DNA of 5,835 nt, from positions 19,796-25,630 of the forward strand of contig HF996760.1 of the NCBI GenBank assembly GCA_000433335.1, in the 5' to 3' direction. The position numbers were made by a program, and so were the translations under genes. Of this stretch, positions 1 through 5,500 are shown piece after piece. Within the stretch, counting starts at the first letter, position 1, and each line of letters begins with the position of its first letter. The notes beneath the pieces were generated by a model. That model was not told the origin of the DNA. It did no database searches and saw nothing but the letters and a program-made list of their open reading frames with translations. The DNA comes from Clostridium sp. CAG:1219. Lineage in GTDB: Bacteria > Bacillota > Clostridia > TANB77 > CAG-465.

Positions 1-191
1 TAAGTTTGTGGCTTCACGAATACTACCTTTTCACCATTGAAAGTAGTCTCTAAAATTAAAGAATCAAATGCCTTTTTTGATATATTGAGATTATATTTTT
101 TTTCCAAATATTCTAAAAATAAAAAGCCTAAATTATGTTTTGTTTTTTCATATTCTTTTCCAGGATTTCCAAGACCTACAATTATTTTCAT
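1..191 (-). CDS. pth: Peptidyl-tRNA hydrolase, N-terminal part (runs off the left edge)
   Basis: Reading the minus strand from the ATG at 191-189 gives 63 codons, beginning MKIIVGLGNPGKEYEKTKHN and ending KPQT. The next, split codon starts TA, which fits the family's KPQTYMN motif. Pth is a cytosolic enzyme that cleaves the ester bond of peptidyl-tRNAs dropped by ribosomes, freeing tRNA for reuse. Visible family hallmarks are the GLGNPG loop (residues 6-11, including N9), Y14 and the catalytic histidine H19 in TKHNLGF, matching N10, Y15 and H20 of the E. coli enzyme. About two thirds of the protein, including the catalytic aspartate, lies outside the window. The start is fixed by the normal N-terminus of the family. 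The only ribosome-site candidate is a G-rich stretch (GGGGGAAGA, 201-209), somewhat far from the ATG. The gene points away from the coupling-protein gene and is driven by the consensus promoter at 255-283. Identification is firm. Confidence 0.94.
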   Translation of the reverse strand, partial: MKIIVGLGNPGKEYEKTKHNLGFLFLEYLEKKYNLNISKKAFDSLILETTFNGEKVVFVKPQT

Positions 192-234
192 TTTTGTGTT
201 TCTTCCCCCATTTTTTTGTAAAAAGTATTGTTTT

Positions 235-262
235 TTTACACATTTTATAGTATCATTATATA
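235..262 (+). promoter_or_regulatory. Candidate promoter for the coupling-ATPase gene
   Basis: TTTACA (235-240), then 16 bases, then TATATA (257-262) is the best plus-strand SigA-like match upstream of the start at 316. It is weaker than the pth promoter, and its -10 lies on top of the pth -10 (255-260), so polymerase could probably not hold both at once. The sequence is AT-rich, so chance matches are common. Transcription from further left is also possible. Confidence 0.35.
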
Positions 263-283
263 TGAATTTTGTATGCATGTCAA
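255..283 (-). promoter_or_regulatory. Consensus SigA promoter for pth
   Basis: On the minus strand, TTGACA (283-278) is followed after exactly 17 bases by TATAAT (260-255), a perfect match to both vegetative sigma-factor hexamers. Transcription would start near 248, giving an untranslated leader of about 55 bases before the pth ATG at 191. A strong constitutive promoter suits a housekeeping gene. It overlaps the weaker candidate promoter for the divergent gene starting at 316. Confidence 0.85.
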
Positions 284-315
284 TAATAGTGTGCGTATTA
301 AGAAAGCGGTGACCT

Positions 316-2826
316 ATGGAAAGTTTATTGAAAAAATTGAATATAAAAATTAATCCAAATAGACTTATGTGTTATATATTGTATGTTATATCGATATTAA
401 TTTGTCTTTTTATTCTTGCAAGATCTTTAGGATTTGCATTTGGAAATATAAAAATGAAAAATGATATTTCACCATATATTTATGCTATATTTCTAATTTT
501 TCCACCTCTTGCATACTCATTTTTTGTTAATTCAAAACTTGCAAAATCAGATAGAGGTAAAGTAAATGCATATATGTTTACTCTAGGCCTTCTTGGAATA
601 ATTGCTGGAGGAATGGCAATAAACTATTTAAATTGTGTAGTATGGTGGGGAATACAGAAAATTCCAAGCTATGATATTGTTTTAAAAAACTATCCAAGCT
701 TATTTTCACCTGCAATAAAATCAATATGCTTTTTAATTCCATTTATTGGATTATTTAAAGGAATTGATTATTTCTTGTACATCCTTCGTGATGAAGATGA
801 ATTCAAAGGTATCGCTGGTTTTTGCGGATTAACATTTATAAAAAAAGAGACAGGTACAGGCCCTTATACTTGTTCTGTAGAAATATGTAAAAACAAAGAA
901 ACTGGACTACCAGTAATAGTTCCCGAGAAAAAACGTTACGAGGCAACACTTGTACAAGGTGCTACTGGTACTGGTAAAACAGCAACTGTTCTACTTCCTA
1001 TGAGTGCATATGACCTTGAAAAGAAATTTTTCTTTAGGGAATGTGGAAAAAAGATTGGGTACTCATTACTAAAAAAAGGCGTTGCTTATATGAGTGGCCC
1101 ATTTGATAACGAATATATTAATAAAAACTTTTCACTTGATTATATTAAACCAAAACGTGGAATGGAAAATGAATTTTACGATGCTGTAAAACCTATGATT
1201 CAATATGAAGATGCACAAACCGGAAAAATAGTTTATAGAAACATTGGTGTCACAGTTGTAGAAAATGATGGAAATTATATTTCAAATTTTGTTAAAGTAG
1301 CTAAAAATTTTGATATTGACGTATTATCTGTTGATCCAGGAAGTCCTGAAACAACTTTAAGTATAAATCCATTTGCAATCCCAGAAGCTCCCAAAGCTGC
1401 TTCTATAATTGCCGATGTATTAAATTCAATGTATGAAAGTACTGGTGATTCAAAGCCTTCAGATCCATTCTTTACTCAAGTTACACTAGATGCTTTCCAA
1501 AATTTAGCAATATTGTTAAAGGAAATGTACCCTAGACTTCATAATGGTGAGATAGCCAGTCTTGAGGATATGCTAGAACTTCTGTATAACTTTGATCAAG
1601 TTGAAGCAATGACAGAAGAATTAAAAAAGGTTCCAGAATTAGAGCAAAAATACAGATTATTAATAGCGTACTTCGAGAAGAATTTCTACAAACCTTCGCT
1701 TAATATTAATGGCTATGAAATACCTGGAACACGTGGTAGTGGCAGAAAAGAAACTGAAAAATTCTTATATGGTGCAATAACTCAACTTAATAATCTTATA
1801 AGAAATCCTGGACTTAAACGTGCACTTTGCGGAAAGAAAAATATATTAAATTTTGATACTGCACTTGAAAAAGGTCAAGTTATAACAGCTTGTTCAAGAA
1901 AAGGTGAACTAGGTATAATTCAATCAAAAGCTTTTGGAATGTTCTTTATACTACAATTTCAAGATGCTGTATTAAGGAGATCAGGTTCAGAAGATTCTAG
2001 AATACCACACTTCCTATACATTGATGAATTTCCTGAATATATCAACAAAGATATGGATGTAATGTTTACACTATTTAGAAAATATAGATGTGGTGTTACA
2101 ATAGCAATTCAAAACTTATCTCAACTTGAAAAAAGTGGAAAATCATACTACAGACAAACAGTTCTTGCTAATACTAAGACAAAAATCATATTTGGTGATA
2201 CAGTTCCAGAAGATAGTGCATATTGGCAAACTGCTCTTGGTACCGATAAGGTTCCCGACCTTGATACGACTTACAAAATCGGAAAGGATGGCGTGCTTAC
2301 AGGCACTACAAGTTTCCAAAACAAAGAGAAAGCGAGAGCAAAATGGTATAAAATTGAAAATCTTGGATTTGGTGCTATTTTCTATAAAACTAAAGATTTT
2401 TCTGGAAATACGGTATTTGGAAAAGGTAAAACTTCATTCCTAGATGCTAGATTTAAGAAAAAAGCGGATACATTAATGTTTAACTTTGAAAAATACATGA
2501 TGACAAAGCCTGATAGTCCAACTATTAAATTCAATGAAAGTGATGACTCTACTGAAGACGATAAAATTTTCGGAGTAAATACTGTTACTAAACTATCAGA
2601 AAGTTTAGATTCACTTCAAAATGAATCTATAGTATCAAAACCAGATAATGCAACTTCTACTTATGCCAATAATACCGATGTAGGAACATCAGATAGTAAT
2701 GCTCGTTCTATTTCAGATGACTTTGAAATAATATTTGAAGATGAACCAACACTTGAAGATGCAAAACAGACTGGCGGAGCTATAACGGAAACTTATGAAT
2801 CACCTACTATAAAAAAGAATAATTAA
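316..2826 (+). CDS. VirD4/TraG-family type IV coupling ATPase (membrane-anchored)
   Basis: An 836-residue protein of the family that brings DNA or protein substrates to a type IV secretion (conjugation) channel using ATP. Four hydrophobic segments lie at about residues 18-42, 51-72, 85-108 and 131-155. Charge distribution puts both ends in the cytoplasm. The ATPase domain has Walker A GATGTGKT (215-222) and Walker B HFLYIDEF (565-572, D570/E571), followed by GVTIAIQNLSQLEK, whose Q599 sits where the family has its conserved glutamine. ANTKTKIIFGDTVPEDSAYW (619-638-like region) matches the TraG/TraD C-terminal ATPase segment. The roughly 355 residues between Walker motifs appear longer than in classical TraG proteins, suggesting an inserted lobe. 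Residues from about 740 on are acidic, Ser/Thr/Asn-rich and probably disordered. The start is limited by an in-frame TGA at 310-312. Its ribosome site is poor: GGTGA at 308-312, only three bases from the ATG. No other transfer genes are nearby, so an active conjugation role is inference only. It could serve a distant mobile element or be a leftover of one. Confidence 0.88.
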   Translation: MESLLKKLNIKINPNRLMCYILYVISILICLFILARSLGFAFGNIKMKNDISPYIYAIFLIFPPLAYSFFVNSKLAKSDRGKVNAYMFTLGLLGIIAGGMAINYLNCVVWWGIQKIPSYDIVLKNYPSLFSPAIKSICFLIPFIGLFKGIDYFLYILRDEDEFKGIAGFCGLTFIKKETGTGPYTCSVEICKNKETGLPVIVPEKKRYEATLVQGATGTGKTATVLLPMSAYDLEKKFFFRECGKKIGYSLLKKGVAYMSGPFDNEYINKNFSLDYIKPKRGMENEFYDAVKPMIQYEDAQTGKIVYRNIGVTVVENDGNYISNFVKVAKNFDIDVLSVDPGSPETTLSINPFAIPEAPKAASIIADVLNSMYESTGDSKPSDPFFTQVTLDAFQNLAILLKEMYPRLHNGEIASLEDMLELLYNFDQVEAMTEELKKVPELEQKYRLLIAYFEKNFYKPSLNINGYEIPGTRGSGRKETEKFLYGAITQLNNLIRNPGLKRALCGKKNILNFDTALEKGQVITACSRKGELGIIQSKAFGMFFILQFQDAVLRRSGSEDSRIPHFLYIDEFPEYINKDMDVMFTLFRKYRCGVTIAIQNLSQLEKSGKSYYRQTVLANTKTKIIFGDTVPEDSAYWQTALGTDKVPDLDTTYKIGKDGVLTGTTSFQNKEKARAKWYKIENLGFGAIFYKTKDFSGNTVFGKGKTSFLDARFKKKADTLMFNFEKYMMTKPDSPTIKFNESDDSTEDDKIFGVNTVTKLSESLDSLQNESIVSKPDNATSTYANNTDVGTSDSNARSISDDFEIIFEDEPTLEDAKQTGGAITETYESPTIKKNN

Positions 2827-2836
2827 TTATAAAATT

Positions 2837-2880
2837 AAAAAAGAATGAAGCTAAAAGCATTTTAGTTTCATTCTTTTTTT
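2837..2880. terminator. Bidirectional terminator between the convergent ATPase and dinB genes
   Basis: The arms 2837-2856 and 2860-2879 pair over about 20 positions with a single G-T wobble (2850/2866) around a three-base GCA loop. The right arm ends in a run of Ts (plus-strand U-tract), and the left arm starts with a run of As (minus-strand U-tract). It therefore fits a terminator for both genes. The dinB stop codon (2870-2868) lies inside the right arm, so the last bases of dinB and the terminator share sequence. Confidence 0.9.
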
Positions 2881-4043
2881 AAATCACTTGCAAATCCTAT
2901 TTTAATGTCTTTATTTTTATCTTTAATTTCTTCTAATACCTGCATTCCTAAATTACATCTTTTATTCTCTTCCTGAGCTGAGAACAAATTAATTTGTTTC
3001 TGCTCACCAAAAGTAAAATTTGATACAGATATTGTTATAGTTCTAATAAGAGAATTTCCCTCTAACATTTGTCTTAATATCTCTTTAACACATTTTAATA
3101 TACATTGATAAGAAGAAGTAGAAGTTATCTTTCTTTGTCTATTTGTGGTTATAAACATAGAATTCTTTAAGCTTACACATACTATACCACACTCAAGTTT
3201 TTGCTTTCTTAACCTACTTACTACCTCAACCGTTAATCTCTCACATATTTCAAGTAACACTTCAATATCACTAGTATCTTCTTGCAAAGTTATCCCCTTA
3301 CTAATACTTTTTGGAATATATAAATCCGTATATTTTTTCACTTCCGAGATATCAATTCCATTTGCTCTATCAAAAAGTTCACCACCAATTTTCCCAATCT
3401 TTTTTACTAAAAACTCTCTATTAGAATATGCTATATCTCCAATCGTTTCTATTCTATATTTTTTGAGTTCTTCACACGTAGCCTTACCGGCAAATATCAT
3501 ATTAGCTATTGGCATTTTGTAAATTTTAGACTTATAATCGTTTTCATATAATTCTGTAATTGCATCCGGCTTTTTCATATCGCTTCCCATTTTAGCTAAA
3601 AACTTATTAAAAGATACACCAATAGAAACTGTAAGTCCATACTTTTGCTTTATTTCTTCTTTTATTTTATATGCTATTTCTTTTGCACTTCCAAATACTT
3701 TTTCACTTTCTGTTACGTCTAAAAATGATTCATCTATACTAAAAGGTTCTACTCTATCTGTATATTTTAAATATACTTCATTTACAAGCTTAGAATACTT
3801 TACGTATTCTTCATAATGCGGTTCAACAAGTACTAAATTTGGACATTTTCCTTTAGCTGATGTCACAAGTTCTGGAGTGTAAATACCATATTTTTTGGCA
3901 ATATAATTTTTAGCCAGAATTATCCCATGTCTTTTATTTGGATCACCACATACTGCCATGGGTACATTTTTAAGCTCTGGATTTCTCACTTGTTCTACTG
4001 AAGCAAAAAAATTATTAAGGTCACAATGTAATATTCTTCTCAA
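2868..4043 (-). CDS. dinB: DNA polymerase IV (Y-family translesion polymerase)
   Basis: A 391-residue error-prone DNA polymerase that extends primers past damaged template bases, working with the sliding clamp in the cytosol. From the chosen start, MRRILHCDLNNFFASVE aligns without gaps to E. coli DinB: D8 is a metal ligand and F13 the steric gate against ribonucleotides. SIDESFLDV carries the catalytic pair D104/E105. KYGLTVSIGVSFNKFLAKMGSDMKKP (about 134-159) is the conserved palm region. The little-finger domain runs from about 240 to 345. QINLF (350-354) is a canonical clamp-binding motif. Length is normal and no catalytic residue is missing. The frame stays open upstream to 4139, but I choose the TTG at 4043: it gives the family N-terminus, has GGTGAG (4053-4048) four bases upstream, and lies downstream of the predicted promoter. 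ATG at 4070 or GTG at 4055/4052 lack a ribosome site. It converges on the coupling-ATPase gene. Confidence 0.96.
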   Translation of the reverse strand: MRRILHCDLNNFFASVEQVRNPELKNVPMAVCGDPNKRHGIILAKNYIAKKYGIYTPELVTSAKGKCPNLVLVEPHYEEYVKYSKLVNEVYLKYTDRVEPFSIDESFLDVTESEKVFGSAKEIAYKIKEEIKQKYGLTVSIGVSFNKFLAKMGSDMKKPDAITELYENDYKSKIYKMPIANMIFAGKATCEELKKYRIETIGDIAYSNREFLVKKIGKIGGELFDRANGIDISEVKKYTDLYIPKSISKGITLQEDTSDIEVLLEICERLTVEVVSRLRKQKLECGIVCVSLKNSMFITTNRQRKITSTSSYQCILKCVKEILRQMLEGNSLIRTITISVSNFTFGEQKQINLFSAQEENKRCNLGMQVLEEIKDKNKDIKIGFASDLKKE

Positions 4044-4060
4044 TCTTCTCACCACAATTA

Positions 4061-4089
4061 AGTATATCATATTAATTCTAAAAAGTAAA
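4061..4089 (-). promoter_or_regulatory. dinB: Probable dinB promoter
   Basis: On the minus strand, TTTACT (4089-4084), 17 bases, then TATACT (4066-4061) forms a good SigA-type promoter. Transcription would begin near 4054, just at the GGTGAG ribosome site, giving a very short leader. This placement would exclude the longer ATG start at 4070 and supports the TTG at 4043. Confidence 0.55.
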
Positions 4090-4098
4090 CAAATATTC
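4087..4098 (-). promoter_or_regulatory. Weak LexA/DinR-like box overlapping the dinB -35
   Basis: The minus-strand sequence GAATATTTGTTT matches 9 of 12 positions of the Bacillota SOS operator core GAACATATGTTC and overlaps the -35 hexamer of dinB. Position and target gene fit SOS control, since dinB is a known SOS gene in many bacteria. The match is imperfect in both half-sites, and such AT-rich near-matches arise by chance, so this is only a candidate. Confidence 0.25.
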
Positions 4099-4108
4099 TT
4101 TTTGACAC

Positions 4109-4146
4109 AAAAAAATTGGAATTCTATACAGAATTCCAATTTTTTT
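4109..4146 (-). terminator. Terminator of the 243-residue gene
   Basis: The arms 4109-4124 and 4131-4146 pair without mismatch around a six-base loop. The inner stem holds the EcoRI-like GAATTC on one side and its complement on the other. On the minus strand the stem ends in a run of Ts followed by TGTGTC. The stop codon of the upstream gene (4148-4146) touches the stem edge. It separates that gene from the dinB promoter immediately downstream. Confidence 0.88.
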
Positions 4147-4877
4147 TAATAATTCTTGAAAAGATAGCCTCTTATCTCTTCTCCTAACCTCCAATAATTG
4201 CAGAATTCACACAATGCATAAGAACAGTTTAAAAAATAGCTTATATCTTTCCAACTAAAAAAGTACGGAAAAACTGATTTTGAAAGCTTCTCCAAGTTTG
4301 CATTCTCTTTAATCTCAAGTACCTGCTGAATGTAAGCTCCAAATTTTTCAATTTCTCTCTTATCATCAAATTTAAAAAGATCCCATTTCTTTTTTGATAT
4401 TTCATCTTTAAAATCAATAACATATTCGCCATTTTTTGGTCTCCAAGTGCAGAATTTTAGCCAAAGTTTTTTGTGTCTATAAAAAGACTTATAAATAGGT
4501 GGCAACTTTTGTCTTAACACTATTTCTTTTTTATCTCCAACATTTATAGTTAATTTTTTTTGCAGATTAAAAGTCGACTTTGTTATTTTAAAAGACACTG
4601 AATTTACTTTTGGAATTGTTTCAAGTAATAATGCTTTCTTAAGTTCAGTTTCAAAGTTTGAGCCCTCTTCCATCAAGCCCAATGCCAAATCAATTTTTTT
4701 ACTCACTAAATCCTCGTCATTGTTCATATAAAGACCTACGTCGCCATTATCAAATGACTCTACTGCAAAAAGCTCATCCTGTGCTCCCTCCCTTATTGTA
4801 CAAAATATAAATTTCTTCTTATCTTTTGAAAAACTTTCCTCCCGTAAATATTTTACGGTTAATGCTCGTGTCGTCAT
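4146..4877 (-). CDS. Hypothetical protein, long paralogue of a tandem pair (243 aa)
   Basis: I do not recognise this family. The protein looks soluble and cytoplasmic: no signal peptide and no clear membrane segment. Residues 1-130 are homologous to the neighbouring 131-residue gene. Shared blocks include ALTVKYLR (5-12), IREGA (28-32), LFAV.SF.NG.V (36-47), ID.ALGLM..GSNFE.EL (62-79), LLET/FLET (84-87) and DKKE.VL (115-121). Residues 131-243 occur only in this copy. They are rich in aromatic residues and lysine, with several Trp (KLWLKFCTW, SWKDI, NYWRLGEE) and cysteines near 224-227 (CEFC), too few for an obvious metal site. The start is secure: AAGGAGG (4893-4887) sits nine bases before the ATG, and the N-terminus aligns with the paralogue. 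It has its own promoter (4941-4969), conserved leader and terminator, so it is probably transcribed alone. Function is unknown; a two-part protein with a shared N-terminal domain is the most that can be said. Confidence 0.8.
   Translation of the reverse strand: MTTRALTVKYLREESFSKDKKKFIFCTIREGAQDELFAVESFDNGDVGLYMNNDEDLVSKKIDLALGLMEEGSNFETELKKALLLETIPKVNSVSFKITKSTFNLQKKLTINVGDKKEIVLRQKLPPIYKSFYRHKKLWLKFCTWRPKNGEYVIDFKDEISKKKWDLFKFDDKREIEKFGAYIQQVLEIKENANLEKLSKSVFPYFFSWKDISYFLNCSYALCEFCNYWRLGEEIRGYLFKNY
4842..4858 (-). repeat. Hairpin-forming inverted repeat inside the first codons (left copy)
   Basis: CCGTAAA (4842-4848), TAT, TTTACGG (4852-4858) is a perfect 7-base inverted repeat around a three-base loop. 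It covers the codons for T-V-K-Y-L-R close after the start. The same 17 bases recur in the right copy at 5446-5462, within a longer identical stretch, whereas coding sequence further in has drifted at many third positions. It could be an mRNA hairpin affecting translation or an operator. Confidence 0.55.
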
Positions 4878-4893
4878 AGGAAATTTCCTCCTT
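4878..4893 (-). promoter_or_regulatory. Strong ribosome site fused to a palindrome (left copy)
   Basis: AAGGAGG (4893-4887) is a near-perfect ribosome site at nine bases from the ATG. The sequence AGGAAATTTCCT (4889-4878), a perfect 12-base palindrome, joins the end of the ribosome site to the base next to the start codon. In RNA, the UCCU before the start could pair with an AGGA of the ribosome site. The right copy keeps a related palindrome, GAAAATTTTC. Confidence 0.6.
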
Positions 4894-4895
4894 TT

Positions 4896-4934
4896 AAGTA
4901 ATTCTTGTAGTACTATGACTAAATATTTTACTAC
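4896..4934 (-). promoter_or_regulatory. Conserved untranslated leader (left copy)
   Basis: This 39-base stretch matches 5501-5539 of the right copy at 36 positions. It spans almost exactly from the predicted transcription start (about 4934) to the ribosome site. It begins GTAGTA and contains the complementary TACTAC (at 4912-4907 on the minus strand), so the new RNA could form a 6-bp stem with a 16-base loop. Conservation of non-coding sequence between diverged paralogues suggests a regulatory RNA or protein-binding element. I do not recognise it as a known riboswitch. Confidence 0.5.
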
Positions 4935-4940
4935 CTTCCC

Positions 4941-4969
4941 ATTGTATCAAATATTTATAAATAAATCAA
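4941..4969 (-). promoter_or_regulatory. SigA promoter of the 243-residue gene
   Basis: On the minus strand, TTGATT (4969-4964), 17 bases, TACAAT (4946-4941). The architecture and most of the spacer (TATTTATAAATAT) are shared with the right-copy promoter at 5546-5574, which supports it as a functional, duplicated element. Confidence 0.8.
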
Positions 4970-4995
4970 TTATTGTTTTGCATATATGAATTAAT
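4966..4995 (-). pseudogene. Remnant of the 3' end of the upstream small gene
   Basis: Read on the minus strand, this stretch decodes as I-N-S-Y-M-Q-N-N-N then TGA. The bases encoding INSYM match 14 of 15 with the codons for INSYM near the end of the intact gene at the window's right edge (5610-5596). Both are followed, after a 10-base length difference, by the same CAATAATTGA and the same promoter. The rest of that gene is absent here. The simplest reading is that a tandem duplication carried a short 3' piece of the upstream gene with the promoter. The remnant is not a gene in itself. Confidence 0.55.
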
Positions 4996-5013
4996 TTCAT
5001 AATTTATTTCTTA

Positions 5014-5051
5014 TTAACAAAAAAGCAACAGAAAAAAATTCTGTTACTTTT
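5014..5051 (-). terminator. Terminator of the 131-residue gene
   Basis: The arms 5021-5033 and 5039-5051 form a 13-base stem around a five-A/T loop. The one non-Watson-Crick position (5026/5046) is a U-G wobble on the minus-strand RNA but a C-A mismatch on the plus strand, so it fits minus-strand transcription. A T-rich stretch follows on the minus strand (5020-5014). It lies about 35 bases beyond the stop codon of the 131-residue gene. Confidence 0.75.
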
Positions 5052-5085
5052 CTTGTGGCTATTGCCAATAATGGCTTCATCTGTA

Positions 5086-5481
5086 CTAATTCTTAAGAAT
5101 TGGTGACAACTCGCGCTCCAGCACCATTTCTTTTTTATCTACAGAATTCACGTGAACAATTTCTCCATTGAATTCGAATGAGATTGATTTTATTTCATCC
5201 ATCGTTTCAAGAAAAAACGCTTTATTAAGCTCTTCTTCAAAGTTTGAACCTTTTGCCATCAGACCTAAAGCAATGTCAATTACCTGGTCTAAATTCTCTT
5301 TTCCTGTCAGAAACAGTCTTACGCTACCGTTTTCAAATGAGTTTACGGCAAAAAGATCCTCATCCGGAAAGAAAGCACTAGCATCTTCCGGTGCTCCTTC
5401 ACGTATTATACAGAACACTTTAAAACGTTCTTTAGATTTCATCCCCCGTAAATATTTTACGGTTAATGCTGATGTCATCAT
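5086..5481 (-). CDS. Hypothetical protein, short paralogue of the tandem pair (131 aa)
   Basis: Function unknown. This is a paralogue of the first 130 residues of the 243-residue protein next door. It starts MMTSALTVKYLRG and carries the same blocks IREGA, LFAV.SF.NG.V, ID.ALGLM.KGSNFE.EL, FLET and DKKE.VL. It has an acidic insertion after IREGA (PEDASAFFPDED) and a compensating deletion near residue 108, so both reach the shared PI-x-K at residue 130. It then ends with N and TAG, exactly where the longer copy continues. Past the stop, the same frame aligns only weakly (Y-R and a W) and holds further stops, so a decayed extension is possible but unproved. The start is supported by AAGGAGG (5498-5492) ten bases upstream; ATG at 5478 is a close alternative. 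It has its own promoter and terminator. It may be a complete one-domain member or a truncated copy. Confidence 0.7.
   Translation of the reverse strand: MMTSALTVKYLRGMKSKERFKVFCIIREGAPEDASAFFPDEDLFAVNSFENGSVRLFLTGKENLDQVIDIALGLMAKGSNFEEELNKAFFLETMDEIKSISFEFNGEIVHVNSVDKKEMVLERELSPILKN
5446..5462 (-). repeat. Hairpin-forming inverted repeat inside the first codons (right copy)
   Basis: The same CCGTAAA-TAT-TTTACGG sequence as at 4842-4858, base for base, again encoding T-V-K-Y-L-R right after the start. The flanking bases through the ALTV codons are also identical in both copies. Confidence 0.55.
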
Positions 5482-5500
5482 AGAAAATTTTCCTCCTTAA

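Larger units (their letters stand above)
4488..4995 (-). repeat. Tandem duplication, left unit
   Basis: Diverged direct repeat of the unit at 5092-5610. In transcription order it holds the tail of the upstream small gene (INSYM), the promoter, the 39-base leader, the ribosome site and the first 130 codons of the paralogue. The start codons of the two copies are 604 bases apart. Similarity is highest in the promoter, leader and first codons, and weaker and interrupted by indels in the rest of the coding part. Confidence 0.75.

Noticed and set aside
37..312. Plus-strand reading frame of 91 codons at the left edge
   Set aside because: It is antisense to pth and its consensus promoter. Its product is a Phe/Lys-rich artefact of AT-rich DNA with no ribosome site.
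2126..2443. Second plus-strand frame inside the ATPase gene
   Set aside because: It overlaps the conserved C-terminal ATPase region in another frame, with no family resemblance and no ribosome site.
2868..2870. Reading TGA as tryptophan (Mycoplasma-type code)
   Set aside because: The tryptophans checked are TGG and no gene is interrupted by TGA. The dinB TGA alone is not decisive, because TAA follows one codon later.
4044..4139. Longer dinB start (ATG at 4139 or 4070)
   Set aside because: The extra residues do not belong to the DinB family, no ribosome site precedes them, and 4139 lies within the terminator of the neighbouring gene.
3145..4149. Plus-strand frames opposite dinB (3145-3522 and 3958-4149)
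   Set aside because: They are reverse-strand shadows of a clearly conserved polymerase gene and of its promoter region.
5056..5077. Small nested inverted repeats built on GGC/GCC (GGCTATTGCC, GCCAATAATGGC)
   Set aside because: Stems of only three to four pairs with no U-tract and no second copy; too little to call an element.
4241..5500. Other frames inside the paralogue pair (4241-4432 minus, 5168-5500 plus)
   Set aside because: They overlap the paralogues, whose frame is supported by protein-level similarity, ribosome sites and promoters.
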